Shown here one piece after another: positions 17,749 to 26,673 of a stretch of 64,000 bases of DNA. Numbering within the stretch: the stretch's first letter is position 1; every line of letters begins with the position of its first letter. The notes beneath the pieces were generated by a model. It had not been told where the DNA came from. It saw only the letters and a program-made list of their open reading frames with translations, and did not search any database. Both the position numbers and the translations under genes were made by a program. This DNA is from Bacteroidales bacterium H5 (GTDB taxonomy: Bacteria; Bacteroidota; Bacteroidia; Bacteroidales; Muribaculaceae), in contig DAAQ01000033.1 of the NCBI GenBank assembly GCA_001701225.1, forward strand, positions 8,495 to 72,494. Reading direction: 5' to 3'.

Positions 17749-18849
17749 TTATGCTTTATATGATTTCTTATAGAATTTCTTGGCTGTGACAGTGGCGGGG
17801 AAGGTCTTGCGACGTATCCTCACCTGCACCTCCGTGCCCTTGGCCGCATAGCGTGCGTCTATGAGGGCGGCGGCGATGCTCTTGTCTACCGAGATGCCGC
17901 GATAGCCTGTGGTGACATGGCCAATCACCTCACCCTCGGCATTCAGCACCTCGTATCCGTGACGGGCTATGGCACGGTCCCCGATCTCAAGACCTGCGAG
18001 TTTGCGGGGTATGCCATCTTCCTTCTGCTTCTCGAGGGCCTTGCGTCCGAGGAATCCGCCTTTCTTATCAAATTTGACAAATATGCCAAGCCCGGCCTCA
18101 AGAGGGGTGATGTCATCAGAGAGCTCGTCGCCATAGAGGGGCAGACCGACCTCAAACCTAAGCGTGTCGCGGCAGCCAAGCCCGCAGGGCTCCGCCTTGC
18201 CCGACTCCACAAGCCTGTCCCAGAGCGAGCATATCACCTCGGGCGAGCCATAAATCTCGAAGCCGTCCTCGCCTGTATATCCGGTGCGGCTCACGAGCAG
18301 CTTCGCGCCATCCATCTCGGTCTCGGCAAATGTATAGAACGCCATATCGGGATAGTCGAGCCCGAGCACATCGGCCATCACCCTCTCCGACTCAGGGCCC
18401 TGCACCGCAATCTGCGCATAGCTGTCGCTGACATCCTCGACCACCACAGCAAACCCTGCGGCGTTAGCCTTGATCCAGGTGACATCCTTGGCGATATTGG
18501 CGGCATTGATGACAAGCAGATATTCGTTCTGCGAGTATTTGTAGACAAGCAGGTCGTCGACAACTCCTCCGTGCGGATGGCACATCATGCCATAGAGGAT
18601 TTTCCCTTCGGGCACAGCCGAGACATCGTTGGTGAAGATACGGTTGACAAACATCTCGGCCTCTGCGCCACGCACGGTCACCTCGCCCATGTGCGAGACG
18701 TCGAATACGCCGCATGCGTTGCGCACGGCATTGTGCTCCTCGACTATGCCCTTATACTGTATCGGCATGTCATAGCCCGCAAACGGGCTCATCTGGGCCC
18801 CGAGCGCCACATGGCGCGAATGAAGCGGGGTCTCTTTTATATTTTCCAT
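17749..18849 (-). CDS. gcvT: Glycine cleavage system aminomethyltransferase (T protein)
   Basis: Folate-dependent enzyme that releases ammonia and makes methylene-tetrahydrofolate from aminomethyl-lipoyl-GcvH. The 366 residues show FDVSHMGEV, the folate-site Asp region FTNDVS, SRTGYTGEDGFEIY and the C-terminal beta-barrel motif GHVTTGYRGISVDKSI. It is 27 nt from gcvH and 21 nt after lplA. Normal length, no defects seen. Confidence 0.95.
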   Translation of the reverse strand: MENIKETPLHSRHVALGAQMSPFAGYDMPIQYKGIVEEHNAVRNACGVFDVSHMGEVTVRGAEAEMFVNRIFTNDVSAVPEGKILYGMMCHPHGGVVDDLLVYKYSQNEYLLVINAANIAKDVTWIKANAAGFAVVVEDVSDSYAQIAVQGPESERVMADVLGLDYPDMAFYTFAETEMDGAKLLVSRTGYTGEDGFEIYGSPEVICSLWDRLVESGKAEPCGLGCRDTLRFEVGLPLYGDELSDDITPLEAGLGIFVKFDKKGGFLGRKALEKQKEDGIPRKLAGLEIGDRAIARHGYEVLNAEGEVIGHVTTGYRGISVDKSIAAALIDARYAAKGTEVQVRIRRKTFPATVTAKKFYKKSYKA

Positions 18850-18870
18850 GGTTTCAGGTATAGATGGTTA

Positions 18871-19854
18871 TTAGAATAGTCGGTCGGTGAAGGTTTCGGG
18901 CGTAAGCCCCGGGATAATAGAGGAAAGATTTATCGCATGGAGAGCCTTGAGTATCCTGTCGCGGTCAAGCGGGAGCCCTACAAGGCAGCCCGCGATTGCC
19001 GCCGAAGCATCTGAGGTTTCGAGATAGTCGCCCCTGAGTGTAATGCCGGAGATGACACCCTTGTCAACACGCATATATACGGACACCTCTCCTACCCCCT
19101 CTATGCGCCCTGAGGCCGTGAGAGTGCCGGAAGGATTCCGGCCATAAAGCCACTCGGGACGATAATATTCCTGTTCGATACGCTCTATCTCGGCTATATC
19201 ATCAGGGGTAAGCGTTACTGTCGGGCCGTCGGGGATGGTCTCGACGAGATGGCGGCGGAAATCATCAAGGCTGAGCCCGGGAAGCTGCTCGCGGATGGTT
19301 GTGACACGCGACCGCACCGAAGAGACGCCGTGGCTCTCGAGTTTCGAAACCGACGGAGTCAGCGCGCCCGCCATCATCACGGGGTCACAGTCATAGAGCA
19401 TCGTGCCGTGGACTATGCTCCGTCCTCCGGGCAGGTGAAGGTATGAATTGCCTGAGACCTTGCGTCCTCCGATGAGGACATCGTTACGCGAATTGTCGCT
19501 TGCATCGAGTCCGAGCATCCTCAGAGAGCGTGCCACCATAGATGTATATGCGGCGAAGGTCGTCGCGACCGAGGAGGGTGATGTCGTGACCAGCGACAGC
19601 ATCAGGTTGTTGCCGTCGGCAAGCACAGCGCCGCCTCCGCTCTTGCGCCTGAAAATCCTGATGCCGTGCTCCCGGCAGAAAGGGACATTTATCTCCCGCT
19701 CCATCAGCTGATTGCGGCCTATTATAACGCTCGGGGCAACCTGCCAGACAAAGAAGAAATCACGGTCGGGCCACCGCGAGGCGAGCCATTCCTCCTCGGC
19801 CAGATAGAAGGCCAAGGGACGCTCGATGGTATCAGGTAGAAGCACAAGTTCCAT
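18871..19854 (-). CDS. lplA: Lipoate-protein ligase A
   Basis: Activates lipoate with ATP and attaches it to lipoyl domains such as GcvH. The 327 residues carry the family signature RRKSGGGAVLADGNNLM near residue 80 and the catalytic lysine in GGRKVSGNS, plus a C-terminal accessory domain. The frame extends upstream to 19896, but two -7 boxes (19875-19892) lie in that extension, so the ATG at 19854 is preferred. It leads the glycine cleavage cluster and diverges from trmN6. Confidence 0.9.
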   Translation of the reverse strand: MELVLLPDTIERPLAFYLAEEEWLASRWPDRDFFFVWQVAPSVIIGRNQLMEREINVPFCREHGIRIFRRKSGGGAVLADGNNLMLSLVTTSPSSVATTFAAYTSMVARSLRMLGLDASDNSRNDVLIGGRKVSGNSYLHLPGGRSIVHGTMLYDCDPVMMAGALTPSVSKLESHGVSSVRSRVTTIREQLPGLSLDDFRRHLVETIPDGPTVTLTPDDIAEIERIEQEYYRPEWLYGRNPSGTLTASGRIEGVGEVSVYMRVDKGVISGITLRGDYLETSDASAAIAGCLVGLPLDRDRILKALHAINLSSIIPGLTPETFTDRLF

Positions 19855-19874
19855 GAAAGGCGGTTTTCTATCGG

Positions 19875-19892
19875 CAAATTTAGGCAAATTTA
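19875..19892 (-). promoter_or_regulatory. Tandem -7 boxes for lplA-gcv cluster
   Basis: Two minus-strand TAAATTTG sequences at 19875-19882 and 19885-19892 match TAnnTTTG and lie 20 and 30 nt before the lplA ATG. Either can drive lplA and the gcv genes behind it. Confidence 0.6.
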
Positions 19893-19939
19893 TCAAATGC
19901 GCAAAATAATTTTTAACACAAAGGGAGCGTTAATCTGAT

Positions 19940-20653
19940 GTGAGCAATTTTCAATTCAAACAATTCTCGGTTTGCGACACCCGGTCGGCCATGAAAGTAG
20001 GTACAGACGGAGTGTTGCTCGGATGCTGGACCCATATTCCTGCTTCAGGCTTCGCCACCATCATAGACGCGGGATGCGGATGCGGACTGCTGGCACTGAT
20101 GATGGCGCAACGAACCTCTTGGGTAAACATAACAGGTATCGACATTGACCCGGGAGCCGTGGCCGACGCACATGACAATGTGGCGTCCTCGCCATGGAGC
20201 GACCGTGTCAAGATACTCGAGGGCGACGTACTCGGATGCAAGCCCGAGGTGGTCCACCCGCTGCTGATAATATCCAATCCCCCCTTCTTCACCGAAACGC
20301 TCCGTTCGCCCGACGGCGAGCGTGCTCTTGCCCGCCACGGCGATACATTCGGGGTCACGGAGCTCATCGAATGGAGTGCAGGGATGATGACAGAGGATGA
20401 TGACCGGCTCGCCTTCATAGCCCCCGCCGACCGCGATGCGGAGATTGACTATCACCTCGCCATAGCCAGGCTTAATCCCCTCCGACGCTGCTCCGTCTCG
20501 TCGCGTGAAGGGCGCAAGCCAATCCGAACGCTCTGGGAGGCAGGTAGAGCTCCCCTGCCCTGCATTAAATCGCAGCTCGACATACGTGACATCAAGAACA
20601 CGCTCACGCCGGAATACATCGCTCTCACCTCGGCCTTCTATCTCGACAAATAA
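19940..20653 (+). CDS. trmN6: tRNA1(Val) adenine-N6 methyltransferase, TrmN6-like
   Basis: A class I SAM methyltransferase of 237 residues, expected to methylate A37 of tRNA-Val. It shows the phrase FSVCDTRSAMKVGTDGVLLG near the N-terminus, a SAM-binding glycine motif DAGCGCGLLAL and the N6-adenine signature SNPPFF near residue 112. Translation begins at GTG (GTGAGC); the ATG two bases earlier is followed at once by TGA. The gene is divergent from lplA and 12 nt ahead of the CPBP protease gene. Confidence 0.88.
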   Translation: MSNFQFKQFSVCDTRSAMKVGTDGVLLGCWTHIPASGFATIIDAGCGCGLLALMMAQRTSWVNITGIDIDPGAVADAHDNVASSPWSDRVKILEGDVLGCKPEVVHPLLIISNPPFFTETLRSPDGERALARHGDTFGVTELIEWSAGMMTEDDDRLAFIAPADRDAEIDYHLAIARLNPLRRCSVSSREGRKPIRTLWEAGRAPLPCIKSQLDIRDIKNTLTPEYIALTSAFYLDK

Positions 20654-20665
20654 CAACCTCAAACA

Positions 20666-21517
20666 ATGGCACAGACCCGCATACCGATGCGTTTCGACTA
20701 TCTGAGACGCCTATTCTATTTCCTCATCATAAGCCTTGTATGCCTCCTTTTCGCCGGAGTGGTCATGGGCGTAATCGTTGGCACGGGAGACACCCCGACG
20801 GTGCGTCAGCTCAGACTCGCCACCATAGTCCAGGATGTCGTTGCATTCATCCTCCCGGCCCTCGTCACAGCCGTCATCGTCACACCCCTACCGGCCTCGA
20901 TGCTCGGTGCCGACAGGATGTTCAGGCTGTCGCAGCTGCTCATGGCCGTGGGGGTCATGATTGCCTCAATCCCTGCCATGAATATCCTGATAGACTGGAA
21001 TGCCCACATCACCCTGCCTGAATCCATGTCGGGCATCGAGGAGTATCTGCGTAGAGCCGAGCAGCAGGCAGCCGGTACGGTAGAGAAGATGCTGGGAGGC
21101 GAAGGCGCCGCACAGCTTGTGGTTTCAGTACTGATAGTCGGCGTCCTGGCGGGTCTGAGCGAGGAGCTGTTTTTCCGCGGCGTGTTGCAGAGGCTGATAG
21201 GGAGCGGGCCTCTTGGCATCCATGCCACAATATGGATTACGGCAATCATCTTCAGCCTGTTCCACATGCAGTTCTACGGTTTCTTCCCCCGCGTGCTGCT
21301 CGGCGCCTTCTTCGGCTATCTGCTCTGGTGGTCGGGATCGATATGGCTCCCCGTGATAATCCATGCGCTCAACAACACGGTCTATGTGGTCACCTACCGC
21401 AATCCCGAAATCAACACCGACACCTTCGGGCTCGGCGACATCTGGCTCGGACTCGCCTCTGTGATATGCACCGCGACACTGATAATGTGGCTGGTGAAAT
21501 CGCGAAGCCAACGTTAA
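20666..21517 (+). CDS. CPBP-family intramembrane metalloprotease
   Basis: An inner-membrane protein of 283 residues with about seven to eight hydrophobic segments. The CPBP (Abi/Rce1) motifs are visible: the diacidic EELFFRGVLQR near residue 168, the His-containing ALFHMQFYGF-like segment (SLFHMQFYG) and the HALNN motif near residue 235. These residues bind the metal and the catalytic water in Rce1-type proteases. The substrate is unknown. It follows trmN6 closely and precedes the separately promoted ftsX. Confidence 0.88.
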   Translation: MAQTRIPMRFDYLRRLFYFLIISLVCLLFAGVVMGVIVGTGDTPTVRQLRLATIVQDVVAFILPALVTAVIVTPLPASMLGADRMFRLSQLLMAVGVMIASIPAMNILIDWNAHITLPESMSGIEEYLRRAEQQAAGTVEKMLGGEGAAQLVVSVLIVGVLAGLSEELFFRGVLQRLIGSGPLGIHATIWITAIIFSLFHMQFYGFFPRVLLGAFFGYLLWWSGSIWLPVIIHALNNTVYVVTYRNPEINTDTFGLGDIWLGLASVICTATLIMWLVKSRSQR

Positions 21518-21532
21518 GGAATATTAAAACTC

Positions 21533-21563
21533 TTGACAACGGCTTTGTAAGGTTGTAATTTTG
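21533..21563 (+). promoter_or_regulatory. Full -33/-7 promoter for the ftsX operon
   Basis: TTG at 21533-21535 and TAATTTTG at 21556-21563 are separated by 20 nt, the canonical Bacteroidetes arrangement. The ftsX ATG follows 17 nt later. Confidence 0.8.
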
Positions 21564-21580
21564 CGCTAATTTTCAGTAAA

Positions 21581-22459
21581 ATGGCCAAAAAGCTGCATTT
21601 ACGCATACCTATATTCAGCACCCGTGCCACAGCCACCCTCTCGGTGGCACTCGTCCTGGTGATACTCGGTCTTGCCGTCATGGTCGGCATAGTGACCGGG
21701 CGCGTCACCGACTCCGTGAAGGAGAACATGGGATTTGTGGTCGTGCTGTCAGAAGACGTGTCAGCCTCGGACATCGAGGCTGTCACCGCCCGCATCAAGG
21801 CAAACGGCGGACTGCGCGACGTAATCTATTCTTCGCCCGAGGTGATACTTGACCGCTGGCAGAAGCTCGTCGGTGAGGACGAGGATATAATGCGCCTCGC
21901 CGGAGTCAACCCCTTTGCGCCCGAGCTCGAGGTACATGTCGACGCCGCACACGCGCATCCCGACTCGATAGCGGCAATGAGCCAGCCCCTCGAACTGCTC
22001 CCCCAGGTTAGCGAGGTGCGTGTCACGACAGACCTCATCGAGAAAGTCAGCTCGACCATCGACAGCATCACCCTCACGCTCGTCATAGTGGCGGTCGCAT
22101 TGCTCGTCGTGTCTTTCGTGCTTATTTTCAATACCGTACGCCTCATGGTCTACTCTCGCAGATTCCTCATCAACACCATGCAGCTTGTCGGCGCCACGCC
22201 CGCGTTCGTGCGTCGTCCTTTTCTTGTCGAGAACATGGTCAACGGTCTTGTCGCCGGACTCATTGCCTCGGGTGTCCTCGCGGCAATCCTCTATGGAGCA
22301 GCACATGTCGACCGTGCCATAGGCGAGGCGGTGCGCACGGAGGATGCCGTCATGGTTATGCTGGCGATGATACTGACAGGCATCCTCATCTGTCTTGCAG
22401 CCTCATGGGTCGCATGCAACAGGTATCTTTCGCTCTCCTACGACCAACTGTTCAAATAA
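21581..22459 (+). CDS. ftsX: Cell division protein FtsX
   Basis: Membrane subunit of FtsEX, which couples an ABC ATPase to activation of peptidoglycan hydrolases at the septum. The 292 residues show one N-terminal membrane helix (about 18-38), an extracytoplasmic domain (about 45-155), then three helices with the permease-type loop RFLINTMQLVGATPAFVRRPF. FtsE is not encoded in the window. It heads an operon with DUF3098, uppP, truB and queA, an order common in Bacteroidales that groups envelope synthesis and RNA modification. Confidence 0.93.
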   Translation: MAKKLHLRIPIFSTRATATLSVALVLVILGLAVMVGIVTGRVTDSVKENMGFVVVLSEDVSASDIEAVTARIKANGGLRDVIYSSPEVILDRWQKLVGEDEDIMRLAGVNPFAPELEVHVDAAHAHPDSIAAMSQPLELLPQVSEVRVTTDLIEKVSSTIDSITLTLVIVAVALLVVSFVLIFNTVRLMVYSRRFLINTMQLVGATPAFVRRPFLVENMVNGLVAGLIASGVLAAILYGAAHVDRAIGEAVRTEDAVMVMLAMILTGILICLAASWVACNRYLSLSYDQLFK

Positions 22460-22505
22460 TCATCCCGTAACAATCCACATACGTCTATACATCCCACTGA
22501 AATAT

Positions 22506-22784
22506 ATGGCAAACCAAAAGACAACCCCGCAAGACAGGCTCGTGCGCGAGCCATGCGGGCAGATGCCCCTGGGGGCAGCAAATTTCAAGCTCATGGCCAT
22601 TGCCGGAGCCATGATAGTGATAGGTTTCCTGCTCATGGCCGGAGGGTCGTCAGGCACCGAGACCTTCAACCCCGACATCTTCTCTCCGCGCCGCATCATC
22701 GTCGGCCCTGCAATATCGTTTATCGGATTCCTTTTCATGGGATTCGCCATAATGTATAAAGGCAAGAGAAAAGAAAACCAATAA
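22506..22784 (+). CDS. DUF3098 family small membrane protein
   Basis: A 92-residue protein with two hydrophobic segments (about 30-48 and 66-84) separated by a short loop, GSSGTETFNPDIFSPRR. This pattern and its position between ftsX and uppP match the Bacteroidetes DUF3098 family, whose function is unknown. The ATG at 22506 starts MANQKT; the open frame further upstream overlaps ftsX and is not needed. It probably sits in the inner membrane. Confidence 0.85.
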   Translation: MANQKTTPQDRLVREPCGQMPLGAANFKLMAIAGAMIVIGFLLMAGGSSGTETFNPDIFSPRRIIVGPAISFIGFLFMGFAIMYKGKRKENQ

Positions 22785-22835
22785 GCCTCACAGGCACGGC
22801 TGCCTGTGACTCAAACCCCACAAACCCATCACCTT

Positions 22836-23654
22836 ATGAACTGGTTAGACGCCCTTATCCTCGGCATCGTGCAGGGACTGGCAGAATACCTCCCCATCAG
22901 CTCGAGCGGACATCTCGAGATATGCCGTGACATCCTGGGCCTTCAGCTTTCGGGCGCGGACGCCCTCGAGTTTGACGTGGTGCTCCACGTCGCCACCGTC
23001 CTCAGCACCATTGTCGTGCTCTGGAAGGAATTCGTGCCCCTGTGCAAGTCGTTCTTCACCGTCGCCCGCGACGACAATTTCTTCTATGTGTGCAAGATTC
23101 TGCTCTCGTGTATCCCCGTGGCCATCGTCGGCCTCTGCTTCAAGGATTTTGTCGAGAGTTTCTTCGGAGGCGGCCTCACCGTGGTCGGCATCTGCCTGCT
23201 TGTGACCGCCGTGCTCCTCTCGTTCGCATATTATTTCCGCAACCCGGCCCGCGAGGCAAAGTATCACGAGACCGGCCATGACATCACATGGAAGGACGCT
23301 TTCATCATCGGCTGCGCACAGGCCGTCGCCGTGCTCCCCGGCCTCAGCCGCTCGGGTACAACCATCGCCACAGGCCTCCTGCTCGGCGACAAGCGCGACA
23401 AGATTGCACAGTTCTCTTTCTTCATGGTCATCATCCCCATCCTCGGCGAGGCACTGCTTGGCATCAAGGACATCATAGCCGGAGAGGGAGTTGGCGAGAG
23501 CGTGGGGACACTCCCCCTCGTTGTCGGATTCATAGCATCTTTTGTCGTAGGCTGCATGGCCTGCTCATGGATGCTCAAGATTGTCAAGAAAGGCAAGCTC
23601 GTATGGTTTGCCGTCTACTGTCTGGCCGTCGGCATACTCTGCATCTGCTGGTAA
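22836..23654 (+). CDS. uppP: Undecaprenyl-diphosphatase
   Basis: An integral membrane phosphatase that recycles undecaprenyl pyrophosphate to the lipid carrier of cell-wall synthesis; the family is also linked to bacitracin resistance. The 272 residues show both hallmark motifs: GLAEYLPISSSGHL near residue 15 and PGLSRSGTTIATGLLLG near residue 165. There are about eight hydrophobic segments. The ATG at 22836 begins the conserved N-terminus; a GTG 30 nt earlier would add an unconserved decapeptide. Confidence 0.95.
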   Translation: MNWLDALILGIVQGLAEYLPISSSGHLEICRDILGLQLSGADALEFDVVLHVATVLSTIVVLWKEFVPLCKSFFTVARDDNFFYVCKILLSCIPVAIVGLCFKDFVESFFGGGLTVVGICLLVTAVLLSFAYYFRNPAREAKYHETGHDITWKDAFIIGCAQAVAVLPGLSRSGTTIATGLLLGDKRDKIAQFSFFMVIIPILGEALLGIKDIIAGEGVGESVGTLPLVVGFIASFVVGCMACSWMLKIVKKGKLVWFAVYCLAVGILCICW

Positions 23655-23687
23655 CATCTGCCCCCAAACGCACCGCAACCGATAATC

Positions 23688-24416
23688 ATGACATTCGATT
23701 TCATAAAAGGAGAGACCCTATATATAGACAAACCGCTGGAGTGGACCTCGTTTGACGTGGTGAAACGCCTCAGGGGAGTGATACAGCACCGTCTGCACAT
23801 GAAGAAACTCAAGGTTGGCCATGCCGGGACACTCGACCCCCTGGCCACCGGAGTTATGATTGTGGTGACCGGGCGCTCGACCAAGCTCATCGAGGAGCTG
23901 CAGGCCGGAGTCAAGGAGTATGTCGCCACGATGCAGCTCGGCGCCACCACTCCCTCGCACGACCTCGAGACCGAGATTGACGGACATTTTCCCACAGCAC
24001 ACATCACGCGCGGGCTCATTGACAGCGTGCTGCCGAGATTCAGGGGACGCATCGAGCAGGTGCCACCCGCGTTTTCGGCGTGCAAGGTCGACGGACACCG
24101 CGCCTACGCCATGGCACGCAAGGGACGCGACGTCGAGCTTAAGCCCAAGGTACTCGTCATCGACGAGATAGACCTCGAGGAATTCGACCCCGACACCATG
24201 TCGCTGCGTCTCAGGATTGTGTGCAGCAAGGGCACATATATCCGCGCCCTCGCCCGCGACATCGGCGAGGCCCTTGGCTCGGGCGCCCACCTCACGGCCC
24301 TGCGCCGCACACGCGTGGGCAACGTGACGATAGACGACTGCCTCGATGTGGACAAGGCAGTCGAGATAATCAGGGCATCTGATGTGGTGATGCCCGAAGA
24401 GAACCAGGATAAATGA
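23688..24416 (+). CDS. truB: tRNA pseudouridine-55 synthase
   Basis: Converts U55 of the T-loop to pseudouridine in nearly all tRNAs. The 242 residues include KVGHAGTLDPLATGV with the catalytic Asp near residue 47, PPAFSACKVDGHRAYA and the C-terminal CSKGTYIRALARDIG. It lies 33 nt after uppP in the same operon and 25 nt before queA. A second C-terminal PUA-type domain is absent, as in other short bacterial forms. Confidence 0.95.
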   Translation: MTFDFIKGETLYIDKPLEWTSFDVVKRLRGVIQHRLHMKKLKVGHAGTLDPLATGVMIVVTGRSTKLIEELQAGVKEYVATMQLGATTPSHDLETEIDGHFPTAHITRGLIDSVLPRFRGRIEQVPPAFSACKVDGHRAYAMARKGRDVELKPKVLVIDEIDLEEFDPDTMSLRLRIVCSKGTYIRALARDIGEALGSGAHLTALRRTRVGNVTIDDCLDVDKAVEIIRASDVVMPEENQDK

Positions 24417-24441
24417 AATATCGCAAAAGTAATTACAGAGG

Positions 24442-25491
24442 ATGAAACTTTCGCAATTTAAATTCAAGCTCCCCGAAGAGCTCATAGCACAGCATCCCAA
24501 CGCCGAGCGCGACGACGCCAGACTGATGGTGATAAACCGCAAGGCCGGGACAATAGAGAATCACGAATTCAAGGAGGTAATCGACTTTTTTGACGACGGC
24601 GACCTCTTCGTATATAACGACTCGATGGTATTCCCCGCTCTCCTCTATGGCAACAAGGAGAAGACAGGCGCCAAGATAGAGGTGTTCCTGCTTCGCGAGC
24701 TGAGCGCCGAGAACAAGCTGTGGGATGTGCTCGTGGAGCCGGCCCGCAAGATACGTATCGGCAACAAGCTCTATTTCGGCGACGACGAGTCGATGGTTGC
24801 CGAGGTCATAGACAACACCACATCGCGCGGCCGTACCCTGAGGTTCCTCTACGACGGCCCGCACGACGAGTTCAAGGCCGAGCTCTTCCGTCTCGGCTCG
24901 ACCCCTCTTCCCTACTACATCAAGCGCGAGTCGACCCCCGAGGACAATGACCGCTACCAGACCATCTACGCCTCGCGCGAGGGTGCCGTGGTTGCGTCGG
25001 GTGTCGGTCTGCATTTCTCGCGCGAACTGCTCAAGCGTCTCGAGATCAAGGGTGTCGGCCAGGCGTTCATCACCATACACAGCGGTCTCGGCAACTATCG
25101 TGAGATTGATGTCGAGGACCTGACCAAGCACCGCATGGACTCTGAAGAGATGGTGGCCTCGGACGTGCTCGTCGACACCGTCAACGCCACCAAGGATGCC
25201 GGGCATAAGGTCTGCGCCGTGGGCACATCGGTACTCCGCGCCATCGCAAGCGCCGTCAGCATGGGTGGTCACATGAAGACCTATACCGGGTGGACGAACA
25301 AGTTCATCTTCCCGCCCTACGATTTCACCGTCACCGACGCCCTGCTCACCAATTTCCATCTCCCCTATTCGACCATGCTGATGATGGTGGCAGCCTTCGG
25401 CGGCTATGACATCGTCATGGAGGGCTATAAGAAAGCCGTCAAGGAGGGATACAAGTTCGGCGTCTACGGCGACTCGATGCTGATAATCTGA
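24442..25491 (+). CDS. queA: S-adenosylmethionine:tRNA ribosyltransferase-isomerase
   Basis: Transfers and isomerises the ribosyl part of SAM to 7-aminomethyl-7-deazaguanine in tRNA, making epoxyqueuosine. The 349 residues show FKLPEELIAQHPN at the N-terminus, the PLPYYIKR region, GAVVASGVGLHFS and TNFHLPYSTMLMMVAAF. Full length with no defects. It overlaps no neighbour and is followed 14 nt later by the IMPACT-family gene. Confidence 0.95.
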   Translation: MKLSQFKFKLPEELIAQHPNAERDDARLMVINRKAGTIENHEFKEVIDFFDDGDLFVYNDSMVFPALLYGNKEKTGAKIEVFLLRELSAENKLWDVLVEPARKIRIGNKLYFGDDESMVAEVIDNTTSRGRTLRFLYDGPHDEFKAELFRLGSTPLPYYIKRESTPEDNDRYQTIYASREGAVVASGVGLHFSRELLKRLEIKGVGQAFITIHSGLGNYREIDVEDLTKHRMDSEEMVASDVLVDTVNATKDAGHKVCAVGTSVLRAIASAVSMGGHMKTYTGWTNKFIFPPYDFTVTDALLTNFHLPYSTMLMMVAAFGGYDIVMEGYKKAVKEGYKFGVYGDSMLII

Positions 25492-25504
25492 CACAGCACA
25501 CGGT

Positions 25505-26113
25505 TTGGCCCTCTTCCTCACCATACCCAAATCAGGCGAGGCCATCGTCCGCGAGAAGATGAGCCGCTTTCTTGCCTTCGCGCTCCACGTCACATCGACT
25601 GACGAGGCGCGCGAGGCCATTGCGCTATATACCAACGAGTATCACGACGCCAGGCATGTCTGCTGGGCCTATATGATAGGTGCAGACAGGCGCACATTCC
25701 TCTCGTCTGACAATGGTGAGCCGTCAGGCACCGCAGGCAAACCCATATTGGGCCAGATCAACTCGCTCGGGCTCACTGATGTCGTGGTGATTGTGGTGAG
25801 GTATTTCGGAGGCATAAAGCTTGGCACATCGGGCCTTATCGCCGCCTATCGCGAGGCGGCCCGGCTCGCGCTCGAGGATGCCGGAACGGTCGAGGGACGC
25901 GAGATGACAACCCTCTCGCTCACATTCCCCTACCTCGCCATGAATCCCGTTATGACACTTGTCAAGTCATACGCCGCACAGGCACCTGTGAACATAGTGA
26001 GCCAGTCGTTCGACAATACCTGCTCGATGGACCTGTCACTTCCACTCGACCTGCTCGACGAGATTTCGGGGCGTCTCGGCGCAGTGTCGGGCACATCCAT
26101 TATCGGGATATGA
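25505..26113 (+). CDS. IMPACT/YigZ family protein
   Basis: A 202-residue member of the UPF0029/IMPACT family, conserved proteins with an N-terminal ribosomal-S5-like fold and a C-terminal ferredoxin-like domain; they are linked to translation control but have no settled bacterial role. Seen here are EKMSRFLAFA, the DDGEPSGTAGKP-like SDNGEPSGTAGKP and VVRYFGGIKLGTSGL. No ATG precedes the conserved region, so translation probably starts at TTG 25505, 14 nt after the queA stop. Confidence 0.85.
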   Translation: MALFLTIPKSGEAIVREKMSRFLAFALHVTSTDEAREAIALYTNEYHDARHVCWAYMIGADRRTFLSSDNGEPSGTAGKPILGQINSLGLTDVVVIVVRYFGGIKLGTSGLIAAYREAARLALEDAGTVEGREMTTLSLTFPYLAMNPVMTLVKSYAAQAPVNIVSQSFDNTCSMDLSLPLDLLDEISGRLGAVSGTSIIGI

Positions 26114-26193
26114 TGAAAACCATTATTTGTCAATCTTTGTTAATCTTATGGACGGCATCATGGTGCTTAAGGTGATTTTCCCGTAAAAATGTT

Positions 26194-26201
26194 TACCTTT
26201 G
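26194..26201 (+). promoter_or_regulatory. -7 box (TACCTTTG) for rsfS-ftsH
   Basis: TACCTTTG in an AT-rich stretch after the IMPACT gene. The first start codon (rsfS) is 85 nt downstream, giving a fairly long leader. No TTG is visible at the -33 position. Confidence 0.6.
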
Positions 26202-26285
26202 CACATATTTAACTGCCGCATCATTCATCATCCTCTCATCCCCAACATAACAGAACGAAGCACTTTCATTCCGACACAACAACGC

Positions 26286-26648
26286 ATGACTGAAAACAAC
26301 ACAGACCTGCTCCCCCTCATCATCGAGGGCATACGCGACCGCAAAGGTCATAAGATTACTGTCGTAGACCTCAGCGATATAGAGAGCGCCGCAGCTCAGA
26401 GATTTGTCATCTGTCAGGGTACATCGTCGCAGCATGTGGCCGCAGTGGCCGACAGCATACGCGAATATCTGCTCGAACATGCCCGCGTCAAGCCATATAA
26501 CTATGACGGATACACCAACTCGCAATGGATAGTCATCGACTATGGCGACACCATGGTACATGTCTTCCTTCCCGAGACGCGCTCGCTCTATGACCTCGAA
26601 GGGCTCTGGAACGACGCCGTCATCACCGAGATTCCCGATCTCGACTAA
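26286..26648 (+). CDS. rsfS: Ribosomal silencing factor
   Basis: A 120-residue protein that binds L14 of the 50S subunit and blocks subunit joining in poor nutrient conditions. Motifs seen are DIESAAAQRFVICQGTSSQHV and the C-terminal NSQWIVIDYGDTMVHVF. The ATG at 26286 (MTENN) was chosen; a longer in-frame version would begin inside the leader, directly at the -7 box. It lies 25 nt before ftsH, the usual Bacteroidetes order. Confidence 0.92.
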   Translation: MTENNTDLLPLIIEGIRDRKGHKITVVDLSDIESAAAQRFVICQGTSSQHVAAVADSIREYLLEHARVKPYNYDGYTNSQWIVIDYGDTMVHVFLPETRSLYDLEGLWNDAVITEIPDLD

Positions 26649-26673
26649 CATCCCCTCATCCCCCCTGTAACCT

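Noticed and set aside
24433..25635. A 400-codon open frame antisense to queA
   Set aside because: GC-rich coding sequence gives long antisense frames; queA is complete and conserved on the other strand.
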